The notes under the pieces were generated by a model. It was not told the DNA's origin. It saw only the letters and a list, made by a program, of their open reading frames with translations, and did not search any database. This document shows positions 48,071 to 56,250 of a stretch of 64,000 nt of DNA, piece by piece. Numbering within the stretch: position 1 is the first letter of the stretch; each line of letters starts with the position of its first letter. The position numbers were made by a program, and so were the translations under genes. Source of the stretch: Takakia lepidozioides (taxonomy: Eukaryota > Streptophyta > Takakiopsida > Takakiales > Takakiaceae); NCBI GenBank assembly GCA_030704615.1, contig CM060732.1, positions 9,114,001 through 9,178,000 of the forward strand. The letters are read 5' to 3'.

Positions 48071-48579
48071 TTGCGACGCCAAGGGTAAGACCAGCTGAGG
48101 TGTTCAGGCTGGCAGCTACACTCTGTGAGAGTGGGGAGGTTACTTCATCTTCTGCGGAGATAGTGGGAGGTGTAGTGCCGGAGGGATCCTCGGATTTAAG
48201 GGTCAAGACTACCACGGCGGCGCCATGGCAAGCTGCAGTTGCCAGGTTGATGGAGCTGCTAGCTAGGCCAGCCATTGAGCGCGCCATGGTGACACCTAGA
48301 GTTGTCATGTTAGACAACCAGGATGACATTTGCTGTTTGAGTGGACCGGCAGGCAAGAGGTACCGGCCACTGCGAGTCTTGTTGGACTCGGGAGCTCAGC
48401 CATTGATGTTGGGCAGAGCTGCTATTGCAAGCTTGGGCCTCACGGAGGCGGATATGGAGCCGTGCCCTTTCCAGATACAGACATCTCTGGGAGGATCAGA
48501 GCAGGCTCGGGGCATGACACGGCGTGAGTTGGCTATCCGGCTTCACCCTGGATTTTTGGGAGGAGTCAGCTTCCTATAG
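48025..48579 (+). pseudogene. Gypsy 2 aspartic protease region
   Basis: In the new frame, YRPLRVLLDSGAQPLMLGRA (48361-48420) carries the LLDSGA active-site motif of retroviral-type aspartic proteases. The following IASLGL...ELAIRLHPGF fits the rest of the fold. The frame shifts again near 48525-48579 into the frame holding the methyltransferase remnant. Confidence 0.75.
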
Positions 48580-48949
48580 GCCTGGATGGCAGTCAGGGGA
48601 GGGTCGGCGTGTGCAACTCCCTGTGACGTTCATAGGAGGAGTTGCGGTTGCCCAGCAAGGCAAGATGCCAACACTGGCAGCATTCACAGCTGTAGTGACT
48701 TGGCCTGAAGAGTTATTGGATGGCAACACTCATTCAGAGGATGTGTCACCTCCGGGAGAGCAAGATGACATGTATGGTATGGCGGAGTTGCCTGCCATGG
48801 TTGCTCACACTCCATTGTGGGGCTCGAGCAAGGATTTGCAGCGGGTTGCTGATTGTCGTGTGCAACAAGCCTGGGTAGAGGCTTTTGTACCATCAGGAGA
48901 GGAGGACAGTGCGGGGATTGCACCAGGACCACCTCAGTTGTCACCATTG

Positions 48950-49215
48950 GACACCACACCGATCATGTGGCAGTGTCCGGATGAAGACATTTGTCTTCTG
49001 GACTTGTTTGGCGGGATCAGTACCGGGTTGGCTGCTGTTTTATAGACAGGTGTACGAGTACGGCGTTACTTGTATGTGGAGAGGGATGCTCAGTTGCAGC
49101 AGTTAGTGGAGCCTAATGCCGACGAGCGAGAACGGGCTATGGGTTTTTCCACTGGGACCACGGCGGTGCCTTCTCTTTCTAAGGCATCACGTCGTCAGGT
49201 GTTGGGATTATCAGC
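48950..49215 (+). pseudogene. Remnant of a C5-cytosine DNA methyltransferase domain inside gypsy 2
   Basis: The frame reads DICLLDLFGGISTGLAAVL, TAG at 49043, then TGVRVRRYLYVERDAQ. This is motif I (DLFGGIsTG, the AdoMet-binding loop) and motif II (acidic residue in YVERD) of C5-methyltransferases, nearest in style to DNMT3-like enzymes. About ten residues later comes ERERAMGFSTGTTAVP then SRRQVLG, resembling the C-terminal motif IX/X region. The catalytic PC motif, ENV motif and most of the domain are absent, so this is an internally deleted remnant. Retrotransposon-borne cytosine methyltransferases have, to my recollection, been reported in charophyte algae and dinoflagellates. A chance match is unlikely given motifs at both ends. 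Confidence 0.72.
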
Positions 49216-49625
49216 TTGGCTATGGCTGAGCAACGTAGAGTGCGGAGTGCACTTCCCTTGACGGTCTCTCTGCCTATCGAGATGGTACAGGCAGTGAGTG
49301 GGGGCGAGCCGGTAAGGACCACGGGGTGTAGACATCCATGGCACACGTGGGAGGTGCTCGAGGTTCAGAGGGAGTTGGCAGCCAAGGCGGCTGTGATGGA
49401 TGAGGTTGGGGATTCTTCTTGGGTTGAGGAGGTCCTCAATGATGAGATGATGGGGCAGGATGAGGCCTTGTCATTGACTGAGCAGGCAAGGAGTACTGCT
49501 CAAGAGGTTATGGCATAGCAACCACGGGACGCGTCCTCTACCTCTAAGTCTGCTGGACTTAAGGTTGCAGTTACGAAGGGCAATTGGGAGCCTGACATTG
49601 GACCCATTGTCACTAGAGGAGAGAG
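49216..49625 (+). other. Gypsy 2 region where reverse transcriptase is expected but absent
   Basis: Open to TAG at 49516-49518, then a short run-on frame. No VDYRxLN, YxDD or FGLxNAP motif on either strand. The neighbouring RNase H tail begins abruptly at 49626. Confidence 0.65.
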
Positions 49626-51261
49626 ATGACGTATACGGCCGTTCTTGAGGCTTACAGGAATTGCTTTGCCTCTCGTGCTACGGTGGAGGAGCATGAGAGA
49701 CATGTTCAGGTTGTGCATCGACCGGGTTTGGTCAATAGGGATGTGGATGGATTGAGTTGCAATCCATGCACGAGCCAGCAGGATGACATTGGAGCTCGGT
49801 GGCATGGTGAGACGGACGAGAAGATGGTGCCAGGATGGCATGCATCTGCCTTTTTGTGTATCTTGGCATCGGGAGGCCAGGTTGGACCTACAACAGGGAT
49901 GACTGTAGACAGAGTGTCTGAGGACCCTGAGACTAGTGATGAGCCAGCTGGTGCCAGAGATATACATGAGGATTCGGTTGTGTTGGACTACCTCTGCACT
50001 GGAGACACGACAGCTAGTGTGACTGCCAAGGAAAGGGATCAGATCCTGCAACGAGCCAAGAGGTTCAAGTGGGAGGGGATACACCTACTTCGAGTGTGGG
50101 AGGATGGTCGGGTGAGGATTGTGCCTCACCCAACACAGCGTGCACGGTTAGTGCGGCATGCCCATGAGGAGTTGGGGCATTTTGGAGTGCGACGCATTCA
50201 TAGTTTACTGCAGGGGCAATATTGTGGCGTGGTATGCACAGAGAGGTGCAACAGTTCGTGGCTAGGTGCATGGTATGTGACAGGGTGCGTGCTTCATTCA
50301 ACGCCCCTACACCATAGTTGCATCCATTACCCATCATGGGATTGGGCTACAGGTGGAGTTTTGACTTCGCAGGGCCGTTGCCACTGACGATGCGCCACCA
50401 CAGATATGTGTTGGTGATGGTGGAGCACTTCTCCAAGTGGATTGAGTTGGTTCCATTGCCTGACAAGGCTAGTGAGGGGGCTGCGTATGCATTCCTGGAT
50501 CGTGTGCTTAGCCGATTCAGTGCTCCAGCTGAGGTACTCACGGACCAAGGGAGAGAGTTCTTGGGGGGAGTTTCAGACTTTGTGTGATAAAGCCTTGATA
50601 GACCACCGTACCACTTCTCGGGATCATCCTGAGGCCGATGGCTTGGCAGAGAGAGTGGTGCAGACAGTAAAGAGGGGTTTGCGCAAGTATGGCTTGCAAA
50701 AGGGACACCTAGGAGATTGGGATCTTCAGGTACATTGGTTAGTCATGGGCTACAGGTTCAGCAAGCAAGCATCACTTGCCTCCTTCTCACCATATTTCCT
50801 TCTCTTTGGCCAAGAGCCGGATTTTCCTGCATCTATTCGCAAGGAGGCTGCAGTAGTCCTCAACCTTGATAATCCGGATGTGTGGACACAAGCATGTGCC
50901 CAGCGGGCAGAGTTGTTCAAGAGAGTCATGCCTATGGCTTTTGGGAATCTTGCTATTGCCCAACACCGAGACACATTGAGGTATGTCACTATACGTGGAG
51001 GGGGATATCGGCCAGATGTTCGGCGTTTCCACCCTGGGGACTATGTGTATCTGCAGCAGACAACGCCTACGACCTTGGATGTCACAGCAGGACGTGTGAT
51101 TCTAAGGGTCAGGGAAGTGTTGCCTTCAGGAGTGTTAATTCTGGAGGGTCGAGATGGCATGGTATGGAAGGACCATGTGCATAATTGTGCGCTATGTCAC
51201 CTTCTACATGTGGATGGGAGGATAGATCCCAACCTTGCAGAGGTACCTGCAGGATTGCGTT
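49626..51261 (+). pseudogene. Gypsy 2 RNase H tail and integrase
   Basis: RNase H end: RHVQVVHRPGLVNRDVDGLS (near 49700-49760). Integrase zinc region: HAHEELGHFGVRRIHSLL (near 50155-50210), out of frame afterwards. Core: SFDFAGPLPLT with the first aspartate (near 50352), VLTDQGREFLGG with the second (near 50535), DHPEADGLAERVVQTVKRGL with the glutamate (near 50625-50680). Further: SPYFLLFGQEPDFP, a GDYVYLQQ SH3-like region and WKDHVHNCALCHL. Several frameshifts (about 50240-50320, 50580). The C-terminus leads into the PHD finger. Confidence 0.85.
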
Positions 51262-51417
51262 GCATGCTATGTGGGCATGCTATGTGGGCATGCTCGTGGT
51301 GCCGCCACTATGCTGGTGTGTGATCGATGCTCAAGAGGGTGGCACATGGGATGCTTGACACCACTTCTTGATAGGGTTCCTGATGGAGATTGGTTATGTC
51401 CACACTACTTGGGATAG
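51262..51417 (+). pseudogene. PHD finger at the integrase C-terminus, put out of frame by a 13-bp duplication
   Basis: CMLCGHARGAATMLVCDRCSRG then WHMGCLTPLLDRVPDGDWLCP: a C4HC3 PHD zinc finger (family role: reading histone H3 tails). Cysteines 1-2 in CMLC, 3-4 in CDRC, then WH, GC and LC. The eighth ligand, normally CPxC, is a tyrosine (TAC) here. Unit GCATGCTATGTGG stands twice in a row (51262-51274, 51275-51287), shifting the frame by one. Without the second copy the integrase frame would run straight into the finger. The frame ends with TAG at 51415-51417. Confidence 0.85.
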
Positions 51418-51672
51418 TGGCAGTGGATATGACTAGTGGCAGCTCACAAGACATGGGAGGCCAAGCTCATAGGAGTCAATACCCAAGATCTCAGGCTCAA
51501 GTTCACAGGTTGCAAGACGGCGACTAACGATGGGGCAACTCTTGTACCCGGCCTCTTGATCTATTGAGTTTGAGTGTAGTAGGGACAGTGGTGGAGGACT
51601 TAGTGAGGCTATGGCCACTATCACATCTTGTGGCTACCTGGACTTAGAGGGACCTAAGCGCCAGCTAGGGTG

Positions 51673-51937
51673 GCGATTGTGATGGGCTAGTGGCTGCACT
51701 AGTGGTGGCTAGTGGCAGCCTAGTGGCAGCCTAGTGGTGGACTAGTGGCTGCACTAGTGGTGGCTAGTGGCAGCCTAATGTTGGACTAGTGGCTGCACTA
51801 GTGGTGGACAAGTTGTTGCACTAGTGGCAGGACTAGCGGTGCACTAGTGGTGGACTAGTTATAGACTAGTGTTTGGTGTGCACATGTGGTTTTGGACAGC
51901 GATGTAGTTGTGTAGCGATATGTATGCGCACGACAGC
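51673..51937. repeat. CTAGTGG-rich degenerate tandem repeat before the 3' LTR
   Basis: Words CTAGTGGC(A/T)GC, ACTAGTGGTGG and GACTAGTGG alternate over about 200 bp, followed by TGTGGTTTTGGACAGCGATG...GCGCACGACAGC. The same order, shorter, stands after the LTR at 52254-52442. Confidence 0.85.
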
Positions 51938-52253
51938 TGTCAAGTTATTTTACCATTAGTGTGAAGTTAGCTAGGAAATAGCTAGCTTTCATATATTGAC
52001 ATTTGGGATTGATCCAAGTGTCAATCCAGGGGCCAATACATGTTTGGGCACTTGGCGTTGTTATCTTCACGGCAGATCGCGGTGGGCTCATCTTTCTCGA
52101 GTTGAACCTCACCGCGTCTAGCTATGGCGCCGTAGTTGGATTCCCCATGGCGTGGGGTGCATTTGGCTCGACTTAATATATAAGTGATGCTTTCATGTGC
52201 AAATATGTGAGTTCGAGAGAGCTTGTGTGCTTGTATCATTCCTTTCCTTATCA
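51938..52253 (+). repeat. LTR-like direct repeat, 3' copy of gypsy 2
   Basis: 316 bp, TGTCAAG...CCTTATCA. Against the 5' copy I count ten substitutions, all C/T or G/A transitions, and one 1-bp indel. Confidence 0.88.
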
Positions 52254-52442
52254 TTGTGATGGGCTAGTGGCAGCCTAGTGATGGACTAGTGGCTGCACTA
52301 GTGGTGGACTAGTGGTTGCACTAGTGGCAGGACTAGCGGTACACTAGTGGTGGACTAGTTATAGACTAGTGTTTGGTATGCACATGTGTTGTGTGGTTTT
52401 GGACAGCGATGTAGTTTTGTAGCGATATGTATGCGCACGACA
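52254..52442. repeat. Second CTAGTGG-rich segment, after the 3' LTR
   Basis: Repeats the 51673-51935 segment and ends GCGCACGACA exactly at the short target duplication. So either the true LTR is about 505 bp (including this segment) and the 5' LTR has lost or replaced its end, or the element end was duplicated during integration. Confidence 0.75.
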
Positions 52443-53648
52443 CCCGCTTTGCCACAAACTTTTTGATGGTGGATCGACTGGTGACTGTGAGGGCGGGTCA
52501 GGAACAGGTGATCATCGACCTTCAATGGGATACATAGGTGGGTACCTTACGCGACTCTCGTAAGTCCAAGTCTTTGAGCAAAAGTCGGAGGGTCCGCGCA
52601 ATCATTCGCTCCGACAATTTCTGGGCGAAATGTGCAATTTTTGTGTACATGGTGGAGCCGGTGTTGATTGCTTTGCGGGAGTTTGATGGAAAACAACCAA
52701 TAATGGGTAAAGCATGGTTGATATTGGAAAACCTTTAGAAGCAGGTGCAATCCTTGAGGCGTCCTCCATTCTCTATGGACGATGATTTGGCGGCAAGGAC
52801 CGAGGATGCATTTTACGATCACAAACGGATGGTTCATACGGACTTGCATTATGCAGGGGCCTTGCTGAATCCATTCTTGCTGGACAATACGGATTTGAGA
52901 GACAATGTGGATGCCAAAGCCGAGCTTGTACGGGTCATCATGCAACTCGCGCCCTTGAATATGGCAGAGCGAGCTTTGTCCGAGTGCCAGTGCTTCTCGG
53001 ATCGCCAGTGCTTCGCCGAATCCAAAAGCAATGAACATGTTGCCACATGAATGGTGGGATCTGATTAGAGCTGGAGCAAGAACGTTAGCTCCCATTGCAA
53101 AACAAATTCTTGCTCAAGTGTGCTCTGTCTCGTCCTGTGAGTGGAACTGGAGCAGTTACTCATTTGTTCACAACAAGATTCGCAATAGGTTGAATCCTGT
53201 CAGGGCTGACAAATTGGTTTATGTCTACACAAATTGTAGGCTACTGCAAGAGAGGACAACAAGTGACGCATCTGCATGGTACGAGAAGAATTTGTCGTCT
53301 GAAGAATCTGCCTCAGAGGTCCAATCTAGCAGCAATGATGACACCCACGCCGCGAGGGACTCCGACTCTGACGGTTGGGATGGGTCCGATGATGTCGGCA
53401 ATCCTCCACATGACCCATATGAATTTAATGACGATGATGCTGCAATGCACCCATCCTTCGATGACCTTGTTGTTGATGAACTGCAACATGGTGTCATTCC
53501 AATTGCGGACCCCCTTCCCCCACTGGAGCACACTCTCAACAATGAAGTTGAGGTCAACTCTCCCCCACCACAAGTTCCACGAACTGCGGGAGATGTGCAG
53601 GTCAAATCGTCGGATGATGACAACCTGCCGTTGTCATTCCTTCACTGA
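52443..53648 (+). pseudogene. hAT transposase pseudogene, part 3 (C-terminal part with dimerisation domain)
   Basis: Resumes the hAT protein with RFATNFLMVDRL and SDNFWAKCAIFVYMVEPVLIALREFD. TAGs at 52535-52537 and 52736-52738 and a frameshift near 53045 break it. The C-terminal frame (53031-53648) holds the hAT dimerisation domain: LPHEWWDLIRAGARTLAPIAKQILAQ, SSCEWNWSSYSFVHNKIRNRL and RADKLVYVYTN. It ends in a long acidic Asp/Ser-rich tail. With parts 1 and 2 it forms one gene broken by two retrotransposons and by point lesions. Confidence 0.88.
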
Positions 53649-53827
53649 AATCCTGCCTCTGTGAACTGTGCTTCATCTCACGTCGCTCCATCTCATGTTT
53701 CTCTTTCTCAAGCCGGTCCATCCTATGCTGGTCCATCTAGTCTATCTCTCCCTCATGTAATTCCTTCCATCGCTACTCCGATCCTAGGAGATGCTTCTTC
53801 TGCTGCGGGACTTCTGCAACTCGAACG
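53649..53827. other. hAT 3' flank, no feature seen
   Basis: Pyrimidine-rich stretch with TCTCATGTTTCTC-like words. Probably the 3' UTR of the transposase. Confidence 0.4.
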
Positions 53828-53945
53828 TGGTCGCACCTATTTTTTATTTTTTTTAAATCTGCGGCCACCCCCCTGCTGGTGGTCGCACATAATAAAAAAA
53901 AGAAAAAATGATGCGACCACCCCCTGTTGGCGGTCGCAGCTATTA
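53828..53945. repeat. Two-unit hairpin array, inverted relative to 34560-35170
   Basis: Units GCGGCCACC...GGTGGTCGC and GCGACCACC...GGCGGTCGC. The loop in the plus orientation is CCCCTGCT or CCCTGTT, the complement of AGCAGGGG/AACAGGG in the left array, so the orientation is inverted. A-rich and T-rich spacers as in the left array. Confidence 0.85.
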
Positions 53946-54999
53946 CTAACGTGCGTAGTCGTGATGACAGCGCACGCCCCAAGTGTGGAGGGGGGCTTAT
54001 AAGGCCTTCGAGGCCATTCTCTCCCTCACTTCTCTCCACACCAGGACTTGGTGGGCGATGGGATGCTGCATTCCTTGTCGCTGAGTTCGAGTGGAGAGGG
54101 GTGCTATTGGTTGGGTGGGGGGTATTTGTGGCCGTTGGTTTCTACGAAATCGATGTTGAGTACCTCCCGGGAAGCCCTCCTCTGGCACCCACATTTTTTT
54201 CATTGCACATTGCGTCATATCACTTAGAACTGTCGAGGGAGTGAATGTGCCTCTGGTACTTGGGGAGGATTCATTAGGGAGTAGGATTAGGTACGATTTA
54301 GGAGGGTTGGGAGAACATTTTTCTTAGCAAATACCTGTCGAGTAGGGGTAAGCCAGAGCCATAAATGGCGGAGGAGGAAGACAGAGGAGGTCATCCCAGG
54401 GATGAGGATAATGAACCTGGACCTCCCAAAAAAAAACCGAAAGGGGTCAGGCGTGAACTTCGTTGGGACATATACATTGACCCCAACATTCTTGCGGACG
54501 AGGTTGGGAAGTTTGGAGGTTGGGACAGCGGTGGTCGATTGGTGACTGCAGGAAATTTGTGGACTGGTGTCACATAAATCGTTTGTGGCCCAGAGATAGG
54601 CATGAGCCACAAACCAAACAAAATCAAGCTAGCTTGCATTCCTGCGCCAACCCGCATTTCCGCCACAGGGCACAGGAGATACATACAACATTGTGGGGTC
54701 AACCGCTCGTCAACAACAAGGTCCCGTATTTATTTGTGGCCATATTGTACACAGAGTTGATTTTATTGCAACCAGTGGATTGGCAAACTGGAGCGCAGCT
54801 ACGGCGTGAGCCTAGCCGCGTGAGCCCAGGAGCTCGGCTCACGCTTTGCCCTCTAAGCGTGAGCCTAGGGGTTTAGTGGAGGAAGAAGCAAGCCCCATAC
54901 CCGAGTCCTCTATTTAGAGAGGGTCATATTGTCATGGAAGCAGTTATAGCGCTTAAAAAAAGAGGTATAGAAAACATGGAATGGTCATTGTGAAAGTTA
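53946..54999 (+). other. Region after the right hairpin array; possible start of another transcript
   Basis: A CTTATAAGGCC TATA-like box lies near 53996, followed by CTCCCTCACTTCTCTCC, similar to the promoter-like stretch after the left array. A short open frame 54365-54577 begins MAEEEDRGGHPRDEDNEPG and has a Lys/Pro-rich patch; no domain recognised. Short inverted GCGTGAGCC/GGCTCACGC words occur near 54805-54865. Confidence 0.35.
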
Positions 55000-55985
55000 C
55001 TTAGGTTTTCTTATTGAAGAAGAGGTGAAATAAAAGGCTGGGTGAGTCATCATGAATCTTACTTGGGGATTCTTGCATGAACAAGAGGCAAGAAAAGTTT
55101 GGATGCTCATTGTCAAGCTATCTGACGTTTCCAGTATTTCATCCATGGTGGATGAATGATGGATGGATGAAATATTGAAGGAGAGGATTAAAATAATGAG
55201 GATGGGCAAGAATAGGCCCCAAAATATGACCACTCATTGTGAAACAGACAATGATTTTTATTAATGTAGATGAGGTGAAAATTTGACAGATGACCATCTT
55301 CAAGCTTATTTAGGCTTTGTTTGTGAAGAAGAGGTGAAAAAAAATTGAGCTCTATCATTGTCAAACTTCTTCAGGTTTCTGTTATAGAAGAAGAGGTGAA
55401 AAAAAAACCAGATGGTCATCATGAATGCTTATTTAGGGAATAAATTAGGGATTGTTTGTGAAGAAGAGGTGAAAAAAAAACTTGAGCTCTACCATTGTCA
55501 AACTTCTTAAGGTTTCTGTTATTGAAGAAGAGGTGAAAAAAAACCAGATGGTCATCATGAATGCTTATTTAGGGTTTCTTTGTGAAGAAGAGGTGAAAAA
55601 ATTGAGCTCTATCATTGTCAATCTTGTTCAGGTTTCTGTTGATGAAAAAGAGGTGAAAAAAAAATCAGATGGTCATCATGAATAAATTAGGGATTGTTTG
55701 TGAAGAAGAGGTGAAAAAAAAACTTTGAGCTCTATCATTGTCAAACTTCTTCAGGTTTCTGTTATTGAAGAATAGGTGAAAAAAAAATCATATGGTCATC
55801 ATGAATGCTTATTTAGGGTTTGTTTGTATAGAGGACGTGGAAAACAAATGAGCTGTCATTGTGAAACTTGTTCAGGTGCCTGTTATTTCAGATGAAGTGG
55901 AAAAAAAAACAGATGGTCATCATGAAGCTCATTTACGCAATGCTTCTGTAGAGGCCGTCAAAAAATAAAATGAGCTTTCATACTG
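55000..55985 (+). repeat. Degenerate tandem repeat of about 120-137 bp with an internal half-repeat
   Basis: GAGCTCTATCATTGTCAA starts at about 55347, 55484, 55604 and 55727. GAAGAGGTGAAAAAA recurs about twice per unit, so each unit is made of two diverged ~60-bp halves (one with GAGCTCTATCATTGTCAAACTTC, one with AGATGGTCATCATGAATGC). Older degenerate units extend from about 55010 to 55980. Confidence 0.85.
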
Positions 55986-56011
55986 ACACTTGTCCATGTT
56001 TGAAAACAAAG

Positions 56012-56036
56012 TTTTTTTTTTTTTTTTTTTTTTTTT
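56012..56036. repeat. (T)25 homopolymer
   Basis: Uninterrupted T run at the end of the tandem repeat, just before the GC-rich flank of the transposase gene. On the minus strand it could be a poly(A) remnant. Confidence 0.85.
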
Positions 56037-56076
56037 GGTTTTTGCCCGGGGAAATATTGGGGGTGGGGGCAGAAGT

Positions 56077-56100
56077 GGTGTGCGTTGACGCACTCAATTT
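56077..56100. repeat. Palindrome of the same family, site 4, beyond the transposase 3' end
   Basis: GGTGTGCGTTGACGCACTCAATTT: right arm and the following ATTTT as in sites 1 and 3, left arm degenerate. It lies about 150 bp downstream of the transposase stop, at the cassette flank. Confidence 0.6.
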
Positions 56101-56250
56101 TAGAGGCTCGTTAACCAAACCCGATGAAAAAATAAACTACCTTTTAAAACGAGACATCATCTGCTTGTCCAGTTTTAAGAGCTGTGTATACATGTTCTAC
56201 CAACAAGGCAGCCCTTTTCGACATTGCGAAAAATCGCAACATATGCAACA

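Larger units (their letters stand above)
43431..52442 (+). mobile_element. Ty3/gypsy-like retrotransposon 2 with methyltransferase remnant and PHD finger, RT lost
   Basis: About 9.0 kb inserted between codons of the hAT gene. The short target duplication is CCCG (or ACCCG): 43426-43430 and 52442-52446. Element ends are TGTCAAG... and ...GCGCACGACA. Order: LTR, 2.3-kb leader, gag with zinc knuckles, low-complexity Thr-rich region, protease, C5-methyltransferase remnant, end of RNase H, integrase, PHD finger, LTR, extra CTAGTGG-rich segment. There is no RT between 49260 and 49626, and at least five in-frame TAGs and several frameshifts occur, so it cannot move by itself. The 317-bp LTR copies differ at 10 sites, all transitions, so it is older than gypsy 1. 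Confidence 0.85.
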
